In this document: piece after piece, positions 19,218 through 28,947 of the stretch
Numbering within the stretch: the first letter of the stretch is position 1
Layout of the letters: each line of letters opens with the position of its first letter
From: Cyclobacteriaceae bacterium
Lineage (GTDB): Bacteria; Bacteroidota; Bacteroidia; Cytophagales; Cyclobacteriaceae
Reading direction: 5' to 3'
Assembly: GCA_025808415.1 (NCBI GenBank)
Contig: CP075525.1
Coordinates: 2,651,501-2,715,500 of the forward strand
Length of the DNA stretch: 64,000 nt
Program-made: the position numbers and the translations under genes
Notes under the pieces: model-generated
What the model saw: only the letters and a program-made list of their open reading frames with translations
The model's database searches: none
What the model was told of the DNA's origin: nothing

Positions 19218-20474
19218 TTAAACGATCATCCCCGCAGCCACCGTTTCATTTGTCCCTTCATCTACAAAAATCAGGCTTCCGGTAATGCGATTTTTGCGGT
19301 AGCTATCAAATGACAAGGGTTTTGCCGTGCGGAGTTTCACCCGTGCAATATCGTTCATCACCAATTGCTCTACTCCTTCAACGCGTTGCAAAGAATTAAT
19401 ATCCAACTTGTATTGTATTTCCTTTAAGACGCCACGCGTTTCGTGCGTGGTGTGACGAACATAAAATTTGGAATTCAGGTTTACGGGACGTTGGTTCATC
19501 CAGCACAACATGACGTCAATATCCTGTGCCACTTCGGGTTGGTTGTTTGGCTTGGAAATAATATCGCCACGGCTAATGTCAATCTCGTCTTCAAGGGTCA
19601 TGATTACTGACATGGGTGCAAAAGCTTCATTTAGCTTTTCGCCATTCACTTCAATGGTTTTGATTTTTGAACTAAAGCCTGATGGGAGGATCAACACATC
19701 ATCACCCGGGCGGAATATCCCACCTGCCACCCTGCCGGCATAGCCCCTAAAATCCTGATGCTCGTTGGTTTGAGGACGAACAACATATTGTACCGGAAAC
19801 CTGCTGTCAATATGGTTGTAGTCACTTTCAATATGAACAGACTCCAACATGTGCAACAATGTAGCGCCCTGGTACCAACCCATATTCTCCGAACGGTTCA
19901 CCACGTTATCGCCATTCAATGCACTGATCGGAACAAATTGAATATCAGAAACCTCCAACTTCGAAGAGAATGCCTTGTAATCTTGAACGACTTTATCAAA
20001 CACAGTCTCTGCATAATTTACCAAATCCATTTTATTAATACACACGACAATGTGCGGTATCTTCAGCAATGACGCTATGAATGAATGGCGATACGTTTGT
20101 TCTATCAACCCCTTACGTGCGTCTATTAATATCAGTGCCAGGTTTGCAGTGGAAGCACCGGTTACCATATTGCGGGTGTATTGAATGTGTCCGGGCGTAT
20201 CGGCAATTATAAATTTGCGCTTGGGGGTGGCAAAGTAGCGGTAGGCCACATCAATGGTAATGCCCTGTTCCCGCTCGGACTTTAACCCATCCGTAAGCAA
20301 GGAAAGATCAACATAATCAAAACCCTTTTTTGCACTGGAGGTTTGAACGGCTTCGAGCTGATCTTCAAAAATTGATTTGCTGTCATACAACAAGCGGCCA
20401 ATTAATGTACTCTTGCCATCATCGACACTGCCTGCTGTTGTAAAACGTAATAATTGATTTTGGTAAGGATTCAT
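19218..20474 (-). CDS. cysN: Sulfate adenylyltransferase large subunit (GTPase) CysN
   Basis: A 418-residue EF-Tu-like GTPase: G1 GSVDDGKSTLIGRL, G3 ADTPGHIQYTRNM and G4 NKMD are intact, followed by two beta-barrel domains. It is the plain CysN form with no fused APS kinase, in agreement with a separate cysC in the cluster. With CysD it makes APS from sulfate and ATP, driven by GTP hydrolysis. A DUF2490 gene lies between it and cysD, a departure from the usual cysDN adjacency. Confidence 0.95.
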   Translation of the reverse strand: MNPYQNQLLRFTTAGSVDDGKSTLIGRLLYDSKSIFEDQLEAVQTSSAKKGFDYVDLSLLTDGLKSEREQGITIDVAYRYFATPKRKFIIADTPGHIQYTRNMVTGASTANLALILIDARKGLIEQTYRHSFIASLLKIPHIVVCINKMDLVNYAETVFDKVVQDYKAFSSKLEVSDIQFVPISALNGDNVVNRSENMGWYQGATLLHMLESVHIESDYNHIDSRFPVQYVVRPQTNEHQDFRGYAGRVAGGIFRPGDDVLILPSGFSSKIKTIEVNGEKLNEAFAPMSVIMTLEDEIDISRGDIISKPNNQPEVAQDIDVMLCWMNQRPVNLNSKFYVRHTTHETRGVLKEIQYKLDINSLQRVEGVEQLVMNDIARVKLRTAKPLSFDSYRKNRITGSLIFVDEGTNETVAAGMIV

Positions 20475-20478
20475 TTGA

Positions 20479-21168
20479 TTAGGTTTCAGTTCGCTTTTTA
20501 TGTTGGTAATTAATGTTTAAGTAAACAACGTTGAAGTTATCGATATCCGATTTAGAGATCTGTCGTGTTTGAAAAGAATAGCCCGGCTCAAGAGTCCATG
20601 CAGCAATTTTCCACGGAAAAGAAACATTGATCCTGTTTTGATCAAACCAGTTTACTTCCACACCTGTCAATCGATCGCGCACAAAAAACTCGTTTGAAAT
20701 ATTCATGTGGATATTTGCGAAGACCTCCATCATAAATCCCAATCGTGTACGCCACCGTAGCTCTTCAAATTGCTGATCACTAACTGTAAAGAAACGCTCT
20801 TCTAAACCTGTTCGGATTTGAAAGCGCTTGCTGAAAAAGTTTCTGCCTACAAATTGAGCGAACCTGAATTCCTTAACCTCTTCGCCATCTTCCGGATCGC
20901 GATAAAAAAAAGTAAATGGGGATAATTGAATAAACGTATTGTGTTTACTAAATACCAGGTACCATCGAAATGTATATAATTTAAACCGGCTCTCGACAAA
21001 GGCATTCGATTGCTGATCCCTGTATTGTACTTCGAAATCTTGTTTAAACGTATTGGAATGCATCACGCCAAAAGTAAACCGTGACCATACTTCATGCCCA
21101 TACTCCTGCGCATGGGCTCCACTGCCTATGCAGGTTAATATCCAACCAATTAAAAGTAACCGGACCAT
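20479..21168 (-). CDS. DUF2490 domain-containing secreted protein
   Basis: A 229-residue protein with a cleavable signal peptide (LLLIGWILTCIGSGAHAQE). The rest alternates aromatic and charged residues in short strands (FRWYLVFSKHNTFIQLSPF, ELRWRTRLGFMMEV), as in DUF2490 proteins, which are thought to form small outer-membrane barrels. It overlaps the cysD stop by one base and precedes cysN by four, so it is fully embedded in the sulfate operon. Function unknown; a role in sulfate entry across the outer membrane is speculation. Confidence 0.75.
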   Translation of the reverse strand: MVRLLLIGWILTCIGSGAHAQEYGHEVWSRFTFGVMHSNTFKQDFEVQYRDQQSNAFVESRFKLYTFRWYLVFSKHNTFIQLSPFTFFYRDPEDGEEVKEFRFAQFVGRNFFSKRFQIRTGLEERFFTVSDQQFEELRWRTRLGFMMEVFANIHMNISNEFFVRDRLTGVEVNWFDQNRINVSFPWKIAAWTLEPGYSFQTRQISKSDIDNFNVVYLNINYQHKKRTET

Positions 21169-22073
21169 TAAAAATATCCTTGCCTTTTTCTGTCTTCCAT
21201 AGCTGTTTCTCCACGCTTATCATCCGCACGTGTACCGCGTTCAGTTTTGCGTGAAGCAGCTACTTCGGCAATAATTTTCTCCATCGTATCAGCCTCCGAT
21301 TCCACCGCCCCGGTAATCGGCATATCGCCACAGGTTCTAAAACGCACACGCTTTATTATTGGCTTTTCATCGGGCTTAAGTTTTAGCCAGGGCGATGTTG
21401 ATAAAATGGCCCCATCCCGAAGGATTACTTCACGATCATGTGCATAATACAATTTGGGTATGGGGATATTTTCGGTATATAAATATTGCCACACATCCAT
21501 CTCCGTCCAGTTTGAAATAGGGAACACCCGGAAATGCTCGCCCTGGTTTTTCCTGCCATTGAAAATATTCCACAGTTCCGGTCGCTGGTTTTTCGGATCC
21601 CACTGGCCAAACTCATCGCGATGGGAAAAGAAGCGCTCTTTGGCCCTTGCTTTTTCTTCATCCCTGCGCGCCCCGCCCATAGCGGCATCGAATTTATGTT
21701 GCTCGATGGTATCCAATAAGGTTACCGTTTGCAAGGCATTGCGGCTGGCGTTATAACCTGTTTCCTCCTTAGCCCTACCTTTATCAATACTTTCCTGAAC
21801 AGACCCCACCACCAATTGAACACCTAATTCGTTGATGAGCCAATCGCGGTATTCCATGGTTTCGGGAAAATTGTGACCGGTGTCGATATGCACCAAGGGA
21901 AAAGGAATGCGTGCCGGGTAAAATGCTTTGCGCGATAAGTACGCCAGTACGATAGAATCCTTTCCGCCCGAAAACAGCAATGCCGGTTTTTCAAATTGCG
22001 CTACCACTTCACGGATAACATAGATTGCCTCCGATTCAAGTTCCTGCAAATGGCTTAAATAATATTGACTCAT
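21168..22073 (-). CDS. cysD: Sulfate adenylyltransferase small subunit CysD
   Basis: A 301-residue PAPS-reductase-fold enzyme. The PP-loop is LLFSGGKDSIV near residue 33, with VHIDTGHNFPET following, ARAKERFFSHRDEFGQWDP in the middle, and the family's conserved C-terminus (SRKTERGTRADD...KRQGYF). It binds ATP and sulfate to form APS with CysN. Length and ends match the family. It starts 27 bases after cysC. Confidence 0.95.
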   Translation of the reverse strand: MSQYYLSHLQELESEAIYVIREVVAQFEKPALLFSGGKDSIVLAYLSRKAFYPARIPFPLVHIDTGHNFPETMEYRDWLINELGVQLVVGSVQESIDKGRAKEETGYNASRNALQTVTLLDTIEQHKFDAAMGGARRDEEKARAKERFFSHRDEFGQWDPKNQRPELWNIFNGRKNQGEHFRVFPISNWTEMDVWQYLYTENIPIPKLYYAHDREVILRDGAILSTSPWLKLKPDEKPIIKRVRFRTCGDMPITGAVESEADTMEKIIAEVAASRKTERGTRADDKRGETAMEDRKRQGYF

Positions 22074-22100
22074 ACGAGTGTGGATTGATGATTTAAGATT

Positions 22101-22697
22101 TTAAACAGATGCGTACTTTATTTTCGGAAGTATGCCCTGGTTCAGTACCTGAAGCGATTCTTCAACAGAAAACTTATGCGTTTGCAAAACAATATCCGGG
22201 CGTTCCGGCAACTCATAGGGCGAATCAATTCCTGTAAAATTTTTTACTTCGCCCGCCCGTGCTTTTTTGTATAAACCTTTTACATCGCGTTGCTCGCACA
22301 CCTCCAACGGTGCATCAACAAACACTTCAATATAATTTTCGCTGCCTACAATCGCTTTCACTTGATCACGGTCGGCTTTGAAGGGTGAAATAAAAGCCGA
22401 CAAAACAATAATACCCGCATCCAACATCAACTTGGCAACCTCCCCTATCCTGCGGATATTCTCAACACGGCCTTCATTGGCAAACGATAAGTCCTTGTTT
22501 AAACCCGTGCGGATGTTATCACCATCCAACAAATAGGTTTTAAAGCCTTTGGCATGAAGTTGCGCCTCCAACTGAACCGCCAAGGTCGATTTACCTGAAC
22601 CTGAAAGTCCGGTGAACCAGATAAGCCGTGAACGTTGTTGCAGTAACTGCTCACGTTGTTGTTTGGTTACCTGGGTTTGTATGGGATAGAGGTTCAT
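22101..22697 (-). CDS. cysC: Adenylylsulfate kinase CysC
   Basis: A 198-residue P-loop kinase from the ATG at 22697 (MNLYPIQTQV). An upstream in-frame extension reads through a low-complexity spacer and is not protein-like, so it is excluded. Walker A is FTGLSGSGKST, the APS-binding region LDGDNIRTGLNKDLSF, and the lid FTGIDSPYE. It phosphorylates APS to PAPS. It lies between the SLC13 permease and cysD. Confidence 0.94.
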   Translation of the reverse strand: MNLYPIQTQVTKQQREQLLQQRSRLIWFTGLSGSGKSTLAVQLEAQLHAKGFKTYLLDGDNIRTGLNKDLSFANEGRVENIRRIGEVAKLMLDAGIIVLSAFISPFKADRDQVKAIVGSENYIEVFVDAPLEVCEQRDVKGLYKKARAGEVKNFTGIDSPYELPERPDIVLQTHKFSVEESLQVLNQGILPKIKYASV

Positions 22698-22767
22698 TCG
22701 ATATTTGGTTGTTCGTTGATCATTGATGGTTATTCGTAAATCATAACGCGTACTTCGTACCTCATAA

Positions 22768-24534
22768 TTATAGTTGGTAGTACCACGCAATAAAGCCTAT
22801 GCAAATTACTGAATAAACCACCGTTAGCGGTGTGCCAACTTTTACAAAATCCTTGAAAGTATATCCACCGGGGCCATAAACCATCAGGTTAGTCTGGTAG
22901 CCGATGGGTGTCATGAAGTCGCCTGAAGCGGCAAAGGCTATGGCAACAAAAAACGGGGTTGATGGAATTTCCAATTGCTGCGATAACGACATGGCAATCG
23001 GGAACATGATTGATACCGCTGCCGGATTGGTTACCAACGCTGTAAGAAATATCGTAACAACAAACAAGGCACTTAACACCCCAACCGCACCTACTGCTTG
23101 ACCTGTTTTTATGAGGGCTGTCGCAACAAGCGCTGCAGTACCCGATTTTTCCAAAGCTACACCTATGGCCAGGGAGCAAACCAACACCATAAGCAGGTTG
23201 AAATCCAAATGTCGTTTGATTTCAGTAAGGTTAAGGATTCCCAAAAAGATAAGGGCCGTGAGGATTATAAGTGTTGCCGTGAAAAGCGGCAACACACCAA
23301 CAATCCCTGCCAGCAGCATCAAAAAGCTTCCTATACCTACCCAATATTTCCAGGCTGGCTTTTTGTACTCTACTTTTTGCGGAACAGAAAAGTAAAACAA
23401 ATCCTTCTCATGCTGCACAGGATCAATATCATCGCCCGATAATAACAATAAAAAGTCGCCACCGGCCAGTTGCATTTCACCCACTTTCCCGGAAATGCGC
23501 TTGCCGTTTCGGTGCATAGCTACAATAGAGGCGTTGTACTTTCTGCGAAAGTCTGAATCTTTTATGCGCCTGCCAATCAATTCAGAGTTGGCCGGTATTA
23601 CGGCTTCGATAAAGTTAAATTGGTTTTGCGTCTCAAGACTTTCCTGTTTGGGAATACGAAGGCCGTTATCCTGGTGAATTAAATTATAGATCGACTGTGT
23701 GTTTCCCGAAAAGAACAGGGTATCGCCTGCTTCCAGCTTTTCATCAGGCGACACAGGCGAAATCACTTCATCATGCCGAATTATCTCCACCAAAAAAAGA
23801 TCTTGCAGGTTGCGTAAGCCAGCTTCCTTAACAGTTTTACCGGTTAAAGACGAACCTTCAAAAATTTCTGTTTCAACGATGTATTCTTTTAGGTTTAAGC
23901 GTACATCTTCAATTTTATTTACATTTTCAGGAAGCAACTTATAACCCACAAAATAAAGGTAAAGCCATCCGGCCACGGTTACCATTAAACCCAGGAAAAG
24001 AAAATCCTTAAAACCTAGTAAGGGCAGGTTGTATTCCGTCATTAACCCAACCAATACAAGGTTTGTTGATGTACCGATTATCGTGATCATGCCACCTAAA
24101 ATAGTGGCGTATGATAAGGGTATTAAAAGTTTGGAGGCTGGGGTGTTGGTACGATCGGCCCAATCTTTAACATAAGGTATAAGAAAAGCTACGATTGGTG
24201 TGTTGTTGAGAAAAGCAGAGATAGAGGATGACACCACCATCATCCGGAGTAAAAATGCTTTGGGCTTCAGGGATGTATTGAACAACCTGGAAAAAAAATC
24301 GGTACCGAAAACAGAACGAATACCTGCCGTAACCAAAATCAATAGAAAGATGACAATAATTTGCTGATTACTTAATCCCTTAAGAAGTTCGGTAGGGTTA
24401 ATAACACCCGCAAGCAGCAGTGCCAACACTGCTATAAAAAATGAAAGCGCAGGATTAAACCACTCGCGGTAAAGTGAAATCACCAACAGGACCACAATCC
24501 CTAAAACAAGTCCTTGAATGATTGTAAACTCCAC
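22768..24534 (-). CDS. SLC13-family anion permease with TrkA-C domains, probable sulfate transporter
   Basis: A 588-residue membrane protein from a GTG at 24534 (MEFTIIQGLVLG). A TTG farther upstream would overlap a perfect TATATTTG -7 box, so the GTG is preferred. Two helix bundles (about residues 1-200 and 390-588) flank two cytosolic RCK_C/TrkA-C modules (EIFEGSSLTGKTVKEAGLRN; ELIGRRIKDSDFR). Family signatures AFLNNTPIVAFL and TNPAAVSIMFPIA are present. As the first gene of the cysC-cysD-cysN-cysQ operon it most likely imports sulfate. Confidence 0.88.
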   Translation of the reverse strand: MEFTIIQGLVLGIVVLLVISLYREWFNPALSFFIAVLALLLAGVINPTELLKGLSNQQIIVIFLLILVTAGIRSVFGTDFFSRLFNTSLKPKAFLLRMMVVSSSISAFLNNTPIVAFLIPYVKDWADRTNTPASKLLIPLSYATILGGMITIIGTSTNLVLVGLMTEYNLPLLGFKDFLFLGLMVTVAGWLYLYFVGYKLLPENVNKIEDVRLNLKEYIVETEIFEGSSLTGKTVKEAGLRNLQDLFLVEIIRHDEVISPVSPDEKLEAGDTLFFSGNTQSIYNLIHQDNGLRIPKQESLETQNQFNFIEAVIPANSELIGRRIKDSDFRRKYNASIVAMHRNGKRISGKVGEMQLAGGDFLLLLSGDDIDPVQHEKDLFYFSVPQKVEYKKPAWKYWVGIGSFLMLLAGIVGVLPLFTATLIILTALIFLGILNLTEIKRHLDFNLLMVLVCSLAIGVALEKSGTAALVATALIKTGQAVGAVGVLSALFVVTIFLTALVTNPAAVSIMFPIAMSLSQQLEIPSTPFFVAIAFAASGDFMTPIGYQTNLMVYGPGGYTFKDFVKVGTPLTVVYSVICIGFIAWYYQL

Positions 24535-24555
24535 TAATTCGGTAGATTTTAAAGG

Positions 24556-24563
24556 CAAATATA
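24556..24563 (-). promoter_or_regulatory. -7 box (TAnnTTTG type) of the sulfate operon
   Basis: The minus strand reads TATATTTG, a perfect match to the Bacteroidota -7 consensus, 21 bases before the GTG chosen as the permease start. Transcription would begin inside the short gap after kdsA and drive the whole cys operon. No clear -33 element was identified. Confidence 0.5.
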
Positions 24564-24616
24564 GAAAAAAGGGATAATCGACAAGTGCCTTCTCTGCCGG
24601 GTTAGGGGTTTAGGAT

Positions 24617-25450
24617 TCAGTCAAGCGACTTCTGGAGGTCCCAGAACTTTTTAAGGTTCGTAACAAACATCTCCATTTGTTGCAAGGGAATCATGTTTGG
24701 GCCATCGCTTAACGCCTTGTCGGGATTGGGGTGTGTTTCAATGAAAAAGCCATCAACACCGGTTGCTGCTGCTGCACGTGCCAGAAAGGGAGCAAACTCA
24801 CGTTGGCCACCCGATGTGCCGCCCAAACCACCAGGTTGCTGAACCGAGTGTGTAACATCAAAAATAACGGGCGTAAACTGGCGCATGATGGGAAGTGAAC
24901 GCATATCCACCACCAGGGTATGATAGCCAAAGCTGGCACCGCGCTCCGTGAGGAACACATTGTTGTTGCCTTCTCCCCGTACTTTGTCAACAGCATACTT
25001 CATATCCGCAGGCGCCATAAACTGCCCCTTCTTTACTTTCACAGCTTTACCTGTTCGGGCTGCCGCTTTCAGCAAATCAGTCTGGCGACAAAGGAAGGCA
25101 GGTATTTGCAGTACATCAACCACCTGCGCCACTTCAGCACATTGATACGATTCGTGCACATCCGTAACGATAGGCACTTTTAAATTTTGCTTCACCATGT
25201 CCAGTATTTCAAGGCCCATATCCATGGAGGGACCCCGGTACGACCCGGATGAAGTTCGGTTGGCCTTATCGAAAGAGGCCTTAAAAACATAATCGATACC
25301 AAGTTTTTCACATAATGTTTTCATGTGGGTGCCAACCTCCATGCAAATATCAAAGCTCTCCGCTGCACATGGGCCGGCAAACAGCACCATGCGGTTACTA
25401 CCTAATTTGATTTTTTCCGTTATCGATACAGTATCTCTGAATTTCTCCAT
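24617..25450 (-). CDS. kdsA: 3-deoxy-8-phosphooctulonate synthase KdsA
   Basis: A 277-residue class I DAHP-synthase-fold enzyme. [11 protein letters not shown] near residue 24 is the PEP-binding motif; [46 protein letters not shown] and [12 protein letters not shown] follow in family order. It condenses PEP and arabinose-5-phosphate into Kdo-8-P. It is two bases from kdsC, the next enzyme of the route to LPS Kdo. Confidence 0.96.
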   Translation of the reverse strand: MEKFRDTVSITEKIKLGSNRMVLFAGPCAAESFDICMEVGTHMKTLCEKLGIDYVFKASFDKANRTSSGSYRGPSMDMGLEILDMVKQNLKVPIVTDVHESYQCAEVAQVVDVLQIPAFLCRQTDLLKAAARTGKAVKVKKGQFMAPADMKYAVDKVRGEGNNNVFLTERGASFGYHTLVVDMRSLPIMRQFTPVIFDVTHSVQQPGGLGGTSGGQREFAPFLARAAAATGVDGFFIETHPNPDKALSDGPNMIPLQQMEMFVTNLKKFWDLQKSLD

Positions 25451-25452
25451 AA

Positions 25453-26091
25453 TCAGTTGTTCACAATTTTATCCAACCTGCCGCTGGCTGCGAGAATCAA
25501 ATCTGCAACTTCCCTAAACACCCCCTTGCCGCCTTTTCTGTTGGTAACCAGATCGGCTTTGTCCTGAACATAACTCATGGCATCAGCCGGGCAGGCGCTT
25601 AAACCAACCAGGCCAAAAACACCAAGGTCATTAATGTCATCCCCGATATAAGCTACCTCTTTTGTTTTAAGCTTGTAATGCTGCATAAGCTTTTTGCAAA
25701 CCTCGGCTTTATCCATTATGCCTTGGTGGCAGAAATCAACTTTAAGCTCGGCACACCGCTTGGTTACAACTGCCGATTCGCGGCCTGTAATGGCTCCTGT
25801 TATAATGCCTGCTTTTTTCAGGTAACTAACAATAAAACCATCTTTAACATTAAATGCTTTTATCTCTCTTCCGGAATCATCATATATGATTTTTCCATCG
25901 GTGAGCACGCCATCCACATCAAAAAAAATGGCCTTAATAAACGAAGCCTTTTTTACCTGTTCTTTCGTGTACTGATCAAGAAGCTTTTTCAACGGGTCGG
26001 AGTAAGTTTTCTCGTTAAGAAGTGCGAAAATTAGGAAAAGCTTTTTAAGTTGGAAAATTGTTACGGTTTGCCGGGCAACTAACCACCTCAA
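25453..26091 (-). CDS. kdsC: 3-deoxy-8-phosphooctulonate phosphatase KdsC (HAD family)
   Basis: A HAD phosphatase with motif [22 protein letters not shown] (motif II), the conserved Lys before GDDINDLGV (motif III/IV), and the KdsC tail [11 protein letters not shown]. It removes the phosphate of Kdo-8-P. The N-terminus is uncertain: the only standard start before motif I is a TTG at 26091, giving 212 residues with an odd 30-residue leader and just 11 bases to the divergent acylase ATG. A non-standard start nearer residue 27 is possible. Confidence 0.9.
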   Translation of the reverse strand: MRWLVARQTVTIFQLKKLFLIFALLNEKTYSDPLKKLLDQYTKEQVKKASFIKAIFFDVDGVLTDGKIIYDDSGREIKAFNVKDGFIVSYLKKAGIITGAITGRESAVVTKRCAELKVDFCHQGIMDKAEVCKKLMQHYKLKTKEVAYIGDDINDLGVFGLVGLSACPADAMSYVQDKADLVTNRKGGKGVFREVADLILAASGRLDKIVNN

Positions 26092-26102
26092 ATCTTCAGT
26101 CT

Positions 26103-28553
26103 ATGAAAATCGTTAAGTTCCTCATTAGCCTCACCATTACCATTTTGCTTGTTTGGTCACTCAGTGAAAGTTGGGTGGTGGGCGGTAGTCGCATCCCTCC
26201 GTTGGGCAAGTTTCTTGATCCGTTTCATGGATTCTGGCAAAACATTGAATCAAAAAAACATACGCTGGCCGGGAAGCTTGACATTCCCGGCTTGAAAGAG
26301 CCCGTGACCATCGTGTTCGATAGCCTCATGATCCCCCATGTATTTGCACAAAACGATGAAGACCTTTACCTGGCGCAAGGCTATATAACCGCCCTTCACC
26401 GCTTGTGGCAAATGGAATTTCAAACCCATGCAGCAGCCGGAAGGATTTCAGAATTAATCGGTGCAGGAAAGGACGATGCTGTTTTAAATTACGACAGAGG
26501 GCAACGCAGGTTGGGAATGGTGTTCGCAGCCGAGAATGCTTTTAGAAGAATGGAGGCTGACCCGTTGGCAAAAATGGTAGCTTTTAAATATGCTGAGGGG
26601 ATTAATGCTTACATACAATCCTTAGCCTACAAAGACTTTCCTTTAGAATATAAACTCATGGACTATGCGCCCGAGGAATGGACACCCATAAAATCTGCTC
26701 TGCTGTTGCGTAGCATGGCACAAACCTTAAACATAGGTGATAAAGACATGCAAATGACCAATGCCCTGGCCCTGTTCGGCAAAGAAATGGTTGATCTCCT
26801 TTATCCGGATTTAGAGCCCATGGGCGACCCGATTGTGGACCGTACCAACCGCTGGGGCTTTGACCCTGTGAAAATTGAAGCTACACCACCCGCTTTACCG
26901 GCTGAATTGATTGCCATTAGCGGTTTAACTACGCCCGATCCATCCATTGGCAGTAATAACTGGGCCGTTAGCGGAAGTAAAACAAAAACAGGTGCCCCCA
27001 TTCTTTGTAACGACCCTCACCTTAACATTACACTCCCTTCCATATGGTATGCCATACAACTCCATTCACCTTCCGCTAATGTAATGGGGGTTTCCCTACC
27101 AGGCGCACCAGGTGTAATCATCGGCTTTAACGATTCCATTGCTTGGGGGGTAACCAATGCACAACGCGACTTAGTGGATTGGTACAAAGTAAACTTTGAA
27201 AACAGTCGAAAAGAAAAGTACGAACTGGATGGCGAGTGGAAAGAAACCAAAAAGGTAGTTGAAAAAATTACCGTGCGCGATCGCGAAACATATTTTGATA
27301 CCGTGATCTATACCCATTGGGGCCCTGTACCATACGATGAAAATTACCGTGCAGAAAACAACCGCAGGCACTACGCATTTCGGTGGATTGCCCATGATGA
27401 ATCGGAAGAACTGATGACCTTCTATAAACTAAACCGGGCCAAAAATCATGATGATTACATGCGCGCTTTGGATTATTACTCTTCTCCTGCACAAAACTTT
27501 GTATTCGCTTCCGTTACCGGTGATATTGCCATGCGCATACAAGGTAAGTTTCCGGTCCGCAGGAAAGGTGAAGGCAAGTTTGTGCTGGACGGAAGCAAAT
27601 CCGCCAGTGGGCCGCAAGCCTATATCCCTTTTGATCAAAATGTGATGGATAAAAATCCCGAACGGGGTTTTGTTAGTTCGGCTAACCAATACCCGGCTGA
27701 TGCTACCTACCCTTATTACATTAACGCGGTAAGCTATGAAGCTTATCGCAACCGCAGGATCAACAACATCCTCAGGCAATCAACTTCAGTTACCGTAAAG
27801 GATATGATGAACCTGCAAAACGACAACTACAGTATTAAAGCTGAAGAAGTTCTTCCCTTTCTATTGGAACGGTTAGACGCCTCTGGATTTAATGATGATG
27901 AAAAGTATGGTTACGAGACACTCAAAGCATGGGATTACTTTTATCATGTTGATTCAGAAAGCGCCTCGTACTTTGAAGCCTGGTGGACAAATCTCTTTCC
28001 ACTGATCTGGGACGAAATGCGGAACGATGAACTGTCACTCTCCTACCCAACCGCCTGGAACACCATTAACCTGATGAAAACAAAACCTGATTTAGAATTT
28101 TATGACATCAAGAACACGCCTGAAAAGGAAACGCTAACCGATTTAATAAGGCAATCCTTTACCCAAGGCGTTTTGGAAATTGAGCAGTGGAAAAAAGACA
28201 AGGGAGTTTCCGGTAAAGTTAACTGGGCAGAATTTAAAGACACCTACATTGAACACCTTACCCGGACAGAGGCACTTGGCTTTCATGTGCAGCATGGTGG
28301 TCATGCCAATGCTGTAAATGCAGCCTCGCGCAAGCATGGCCCCTCCTGGCGGATGATCGTAAGTGTAGAAAAAAATGGCCCTAAAGCTTATGCAACATAC
28401 CCGGGCGGGCAGTCGGGTAATCCGGGGAGTATTCATTACTCCAGCATGCTTGACCATTGGTCGAGCGGAAAGTACTTCAATCTTTTGTTTTTACAGGCAC
28501 CTGAAGGAGCCGGCAACAAAGCAAACTTTAAAACCACTTTAAATCCCAATTAA
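26103..28553 (+). CDS. Penicillin acylase (penicillin amidase) family protein
   Basis: An 816-residue Ntn-hydrolase precursor from the ATG at 26103, chosen because it starts a signal peptide/anchor (KFLISLTITILLVWSL). The N-terminal alpha-chain part has YLAQGYITALHRLWQMEF. The autocleavage site and nucleophile Ser are seen in GSNNWAVSG near residue 284, with NDPHL after it, and GGQSGNPGS near the C-terminus as in the beta chain. Family members cleave amides such as acyl-homoserine lactones or beta-lactam side chains in the periplasm. The natural substrate here is unknown. Confidence 0.92.
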   Translation: MKIVKFLISLTITILLVWSLSESWVVGGSRIPPLGKFLDPFHGFWQNIESKKHTLAGKLDIPGLKEPVTIVFDSLMIPHVFAQNDEDLYLAQGYITALHRLWQMEFQTHAAAGRISELIGAGKDDAVLNYDRGQRRLGMVFAAENAFRRMEADPLAKMVAFKYAEGINAYIQSLAYKDFPLEYKLMDYAPEEWTPIKSALLLRSMAQTLNIGDKDMQMTNALALFGKEMVDLLYPDLEPMGDPIVDRTNRWGFDPVKIEATPPALPAELIAISGLTTPDPSIGSNNWAVSGSKTKTGAPILCNDPHLNITLPSIWYAIQLHSPSANVMGVSLPGAPGVIIGFNDSIAWGVTNAQRDLVDWYKVNFENSRKEKYELDGEWKETKKVVEKITVRDRETYFDTVIYTHWGPVPYDENYRAENNRRHYAFRWIAHDESEELMTFYKLNRAKNHDDYMRALDYYSSPAQNFVFASVTGDIAMRIQGKFPVRRKGEGKFVLDGSKSASGPQAYIPFDQNVMDKNPERGFVSSANQYPADATYPYYINAVSYEAYRNRRINNILRQSTSVTVKDMMNLQNDNYSIKAEEVLPFLLERLDASGFNDDEKYGYETLKAWDYFYHVDSESASYFEAWWTNLFPLIWDEMRNDELSLSYPTAWNTINLMKTKPDLEFYDIKNTPEKETLTDLIRQSFTQGVLEIEQWKKDKGVSGKVNWAEFKDTYIEHLTRTEALGFHVQHGGHANAVNAASRKHGPSWRMIVSVEKNGPKAYATYPGGQSGNPGSIHYSSMLDHWSSGKYFNLLFLQAPEGAGNKANFKTTLNPN

Positions 28554-28554
28554 G

Positions 28555-28887
28555 ATGAGATTCATGGTTCAAATAATCCTTATTGTCGCATTAGCCTGGA
28601 TTGCCGAATCGTTTTTTCCCTGGTGGAGCAGTGTCATTGCTGCGGCAGTGGTTGGGTTTCTCTATAAATCCAAAGCAAATTTTTTGGCTGGTTTCATAGC
28701 CATTGCCTTGTTGTGGCTTATCAAAGCCGTAATCACCGACCTTAATGCAGCCGTACCGCTTGCCGATAAGATTGCAAAAATTTTATTGGTCAACAGTAAA
28801 ATATTGCTTTTGGTACTCACCGCCACACTTGGCGGATTAGCAGGTGGGTTTGGGGCCTTAACGGGGTCACTTTTAAAAAGTAATTAA
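28555..28887 (+). CDS. Small integral membrane protein, unrecognised
   Basis: A 110-residue protein with about four hydrophobic stretches: MVQIILIVALAWIAE, SVIAAAVVGFLY, FLAGFIAIALLWLIKAV and ILLLVLTATLGGLAGGFGAL. It begins one base after the acylase stop, so it is co-transcribed and perhaps coupled with it. No family was recognised and no catalytic motif is visible. Confidence 0.7.
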   Translation: MRFMVQIILIVALAWIAESFFPWWSSVIAAAVVGFLYKSKANFLAGFIAIALLWLIKAVITDLNAAVPLADKIAKILLVNSKILLLVLTATLGGLAGGFGALTGSLLKSN

Positions 28888-28901
28888 ACTGAAACAAAAA
28901 A

Positions 28902-28928
28902 AGCGGGCCAAGCAATGCCTGGTCCGCT
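28902..28928 (-). terminator. Intrinsic terminator of the SWIB gene
   Basis: An inverted repeat (AGCGGGCC... / ...GGTCCGCT, with wobble pairs) is followed on the minus strand by a run of seven T, the right layout for a factor-independent terminator of the SWIB gene. It lies between convergent genes and may also slow readthrough from the acylase side. Confidence 0.7.
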
Positions 28929-28947
28929 TAAATTACGTTTAACTCGG

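Noticed and set aside
22698..22790. N-terminal extension of CysC
   Set aside because: The residues are a translation of the low-complexity spacer; CysC families start at the ATG at 22697.
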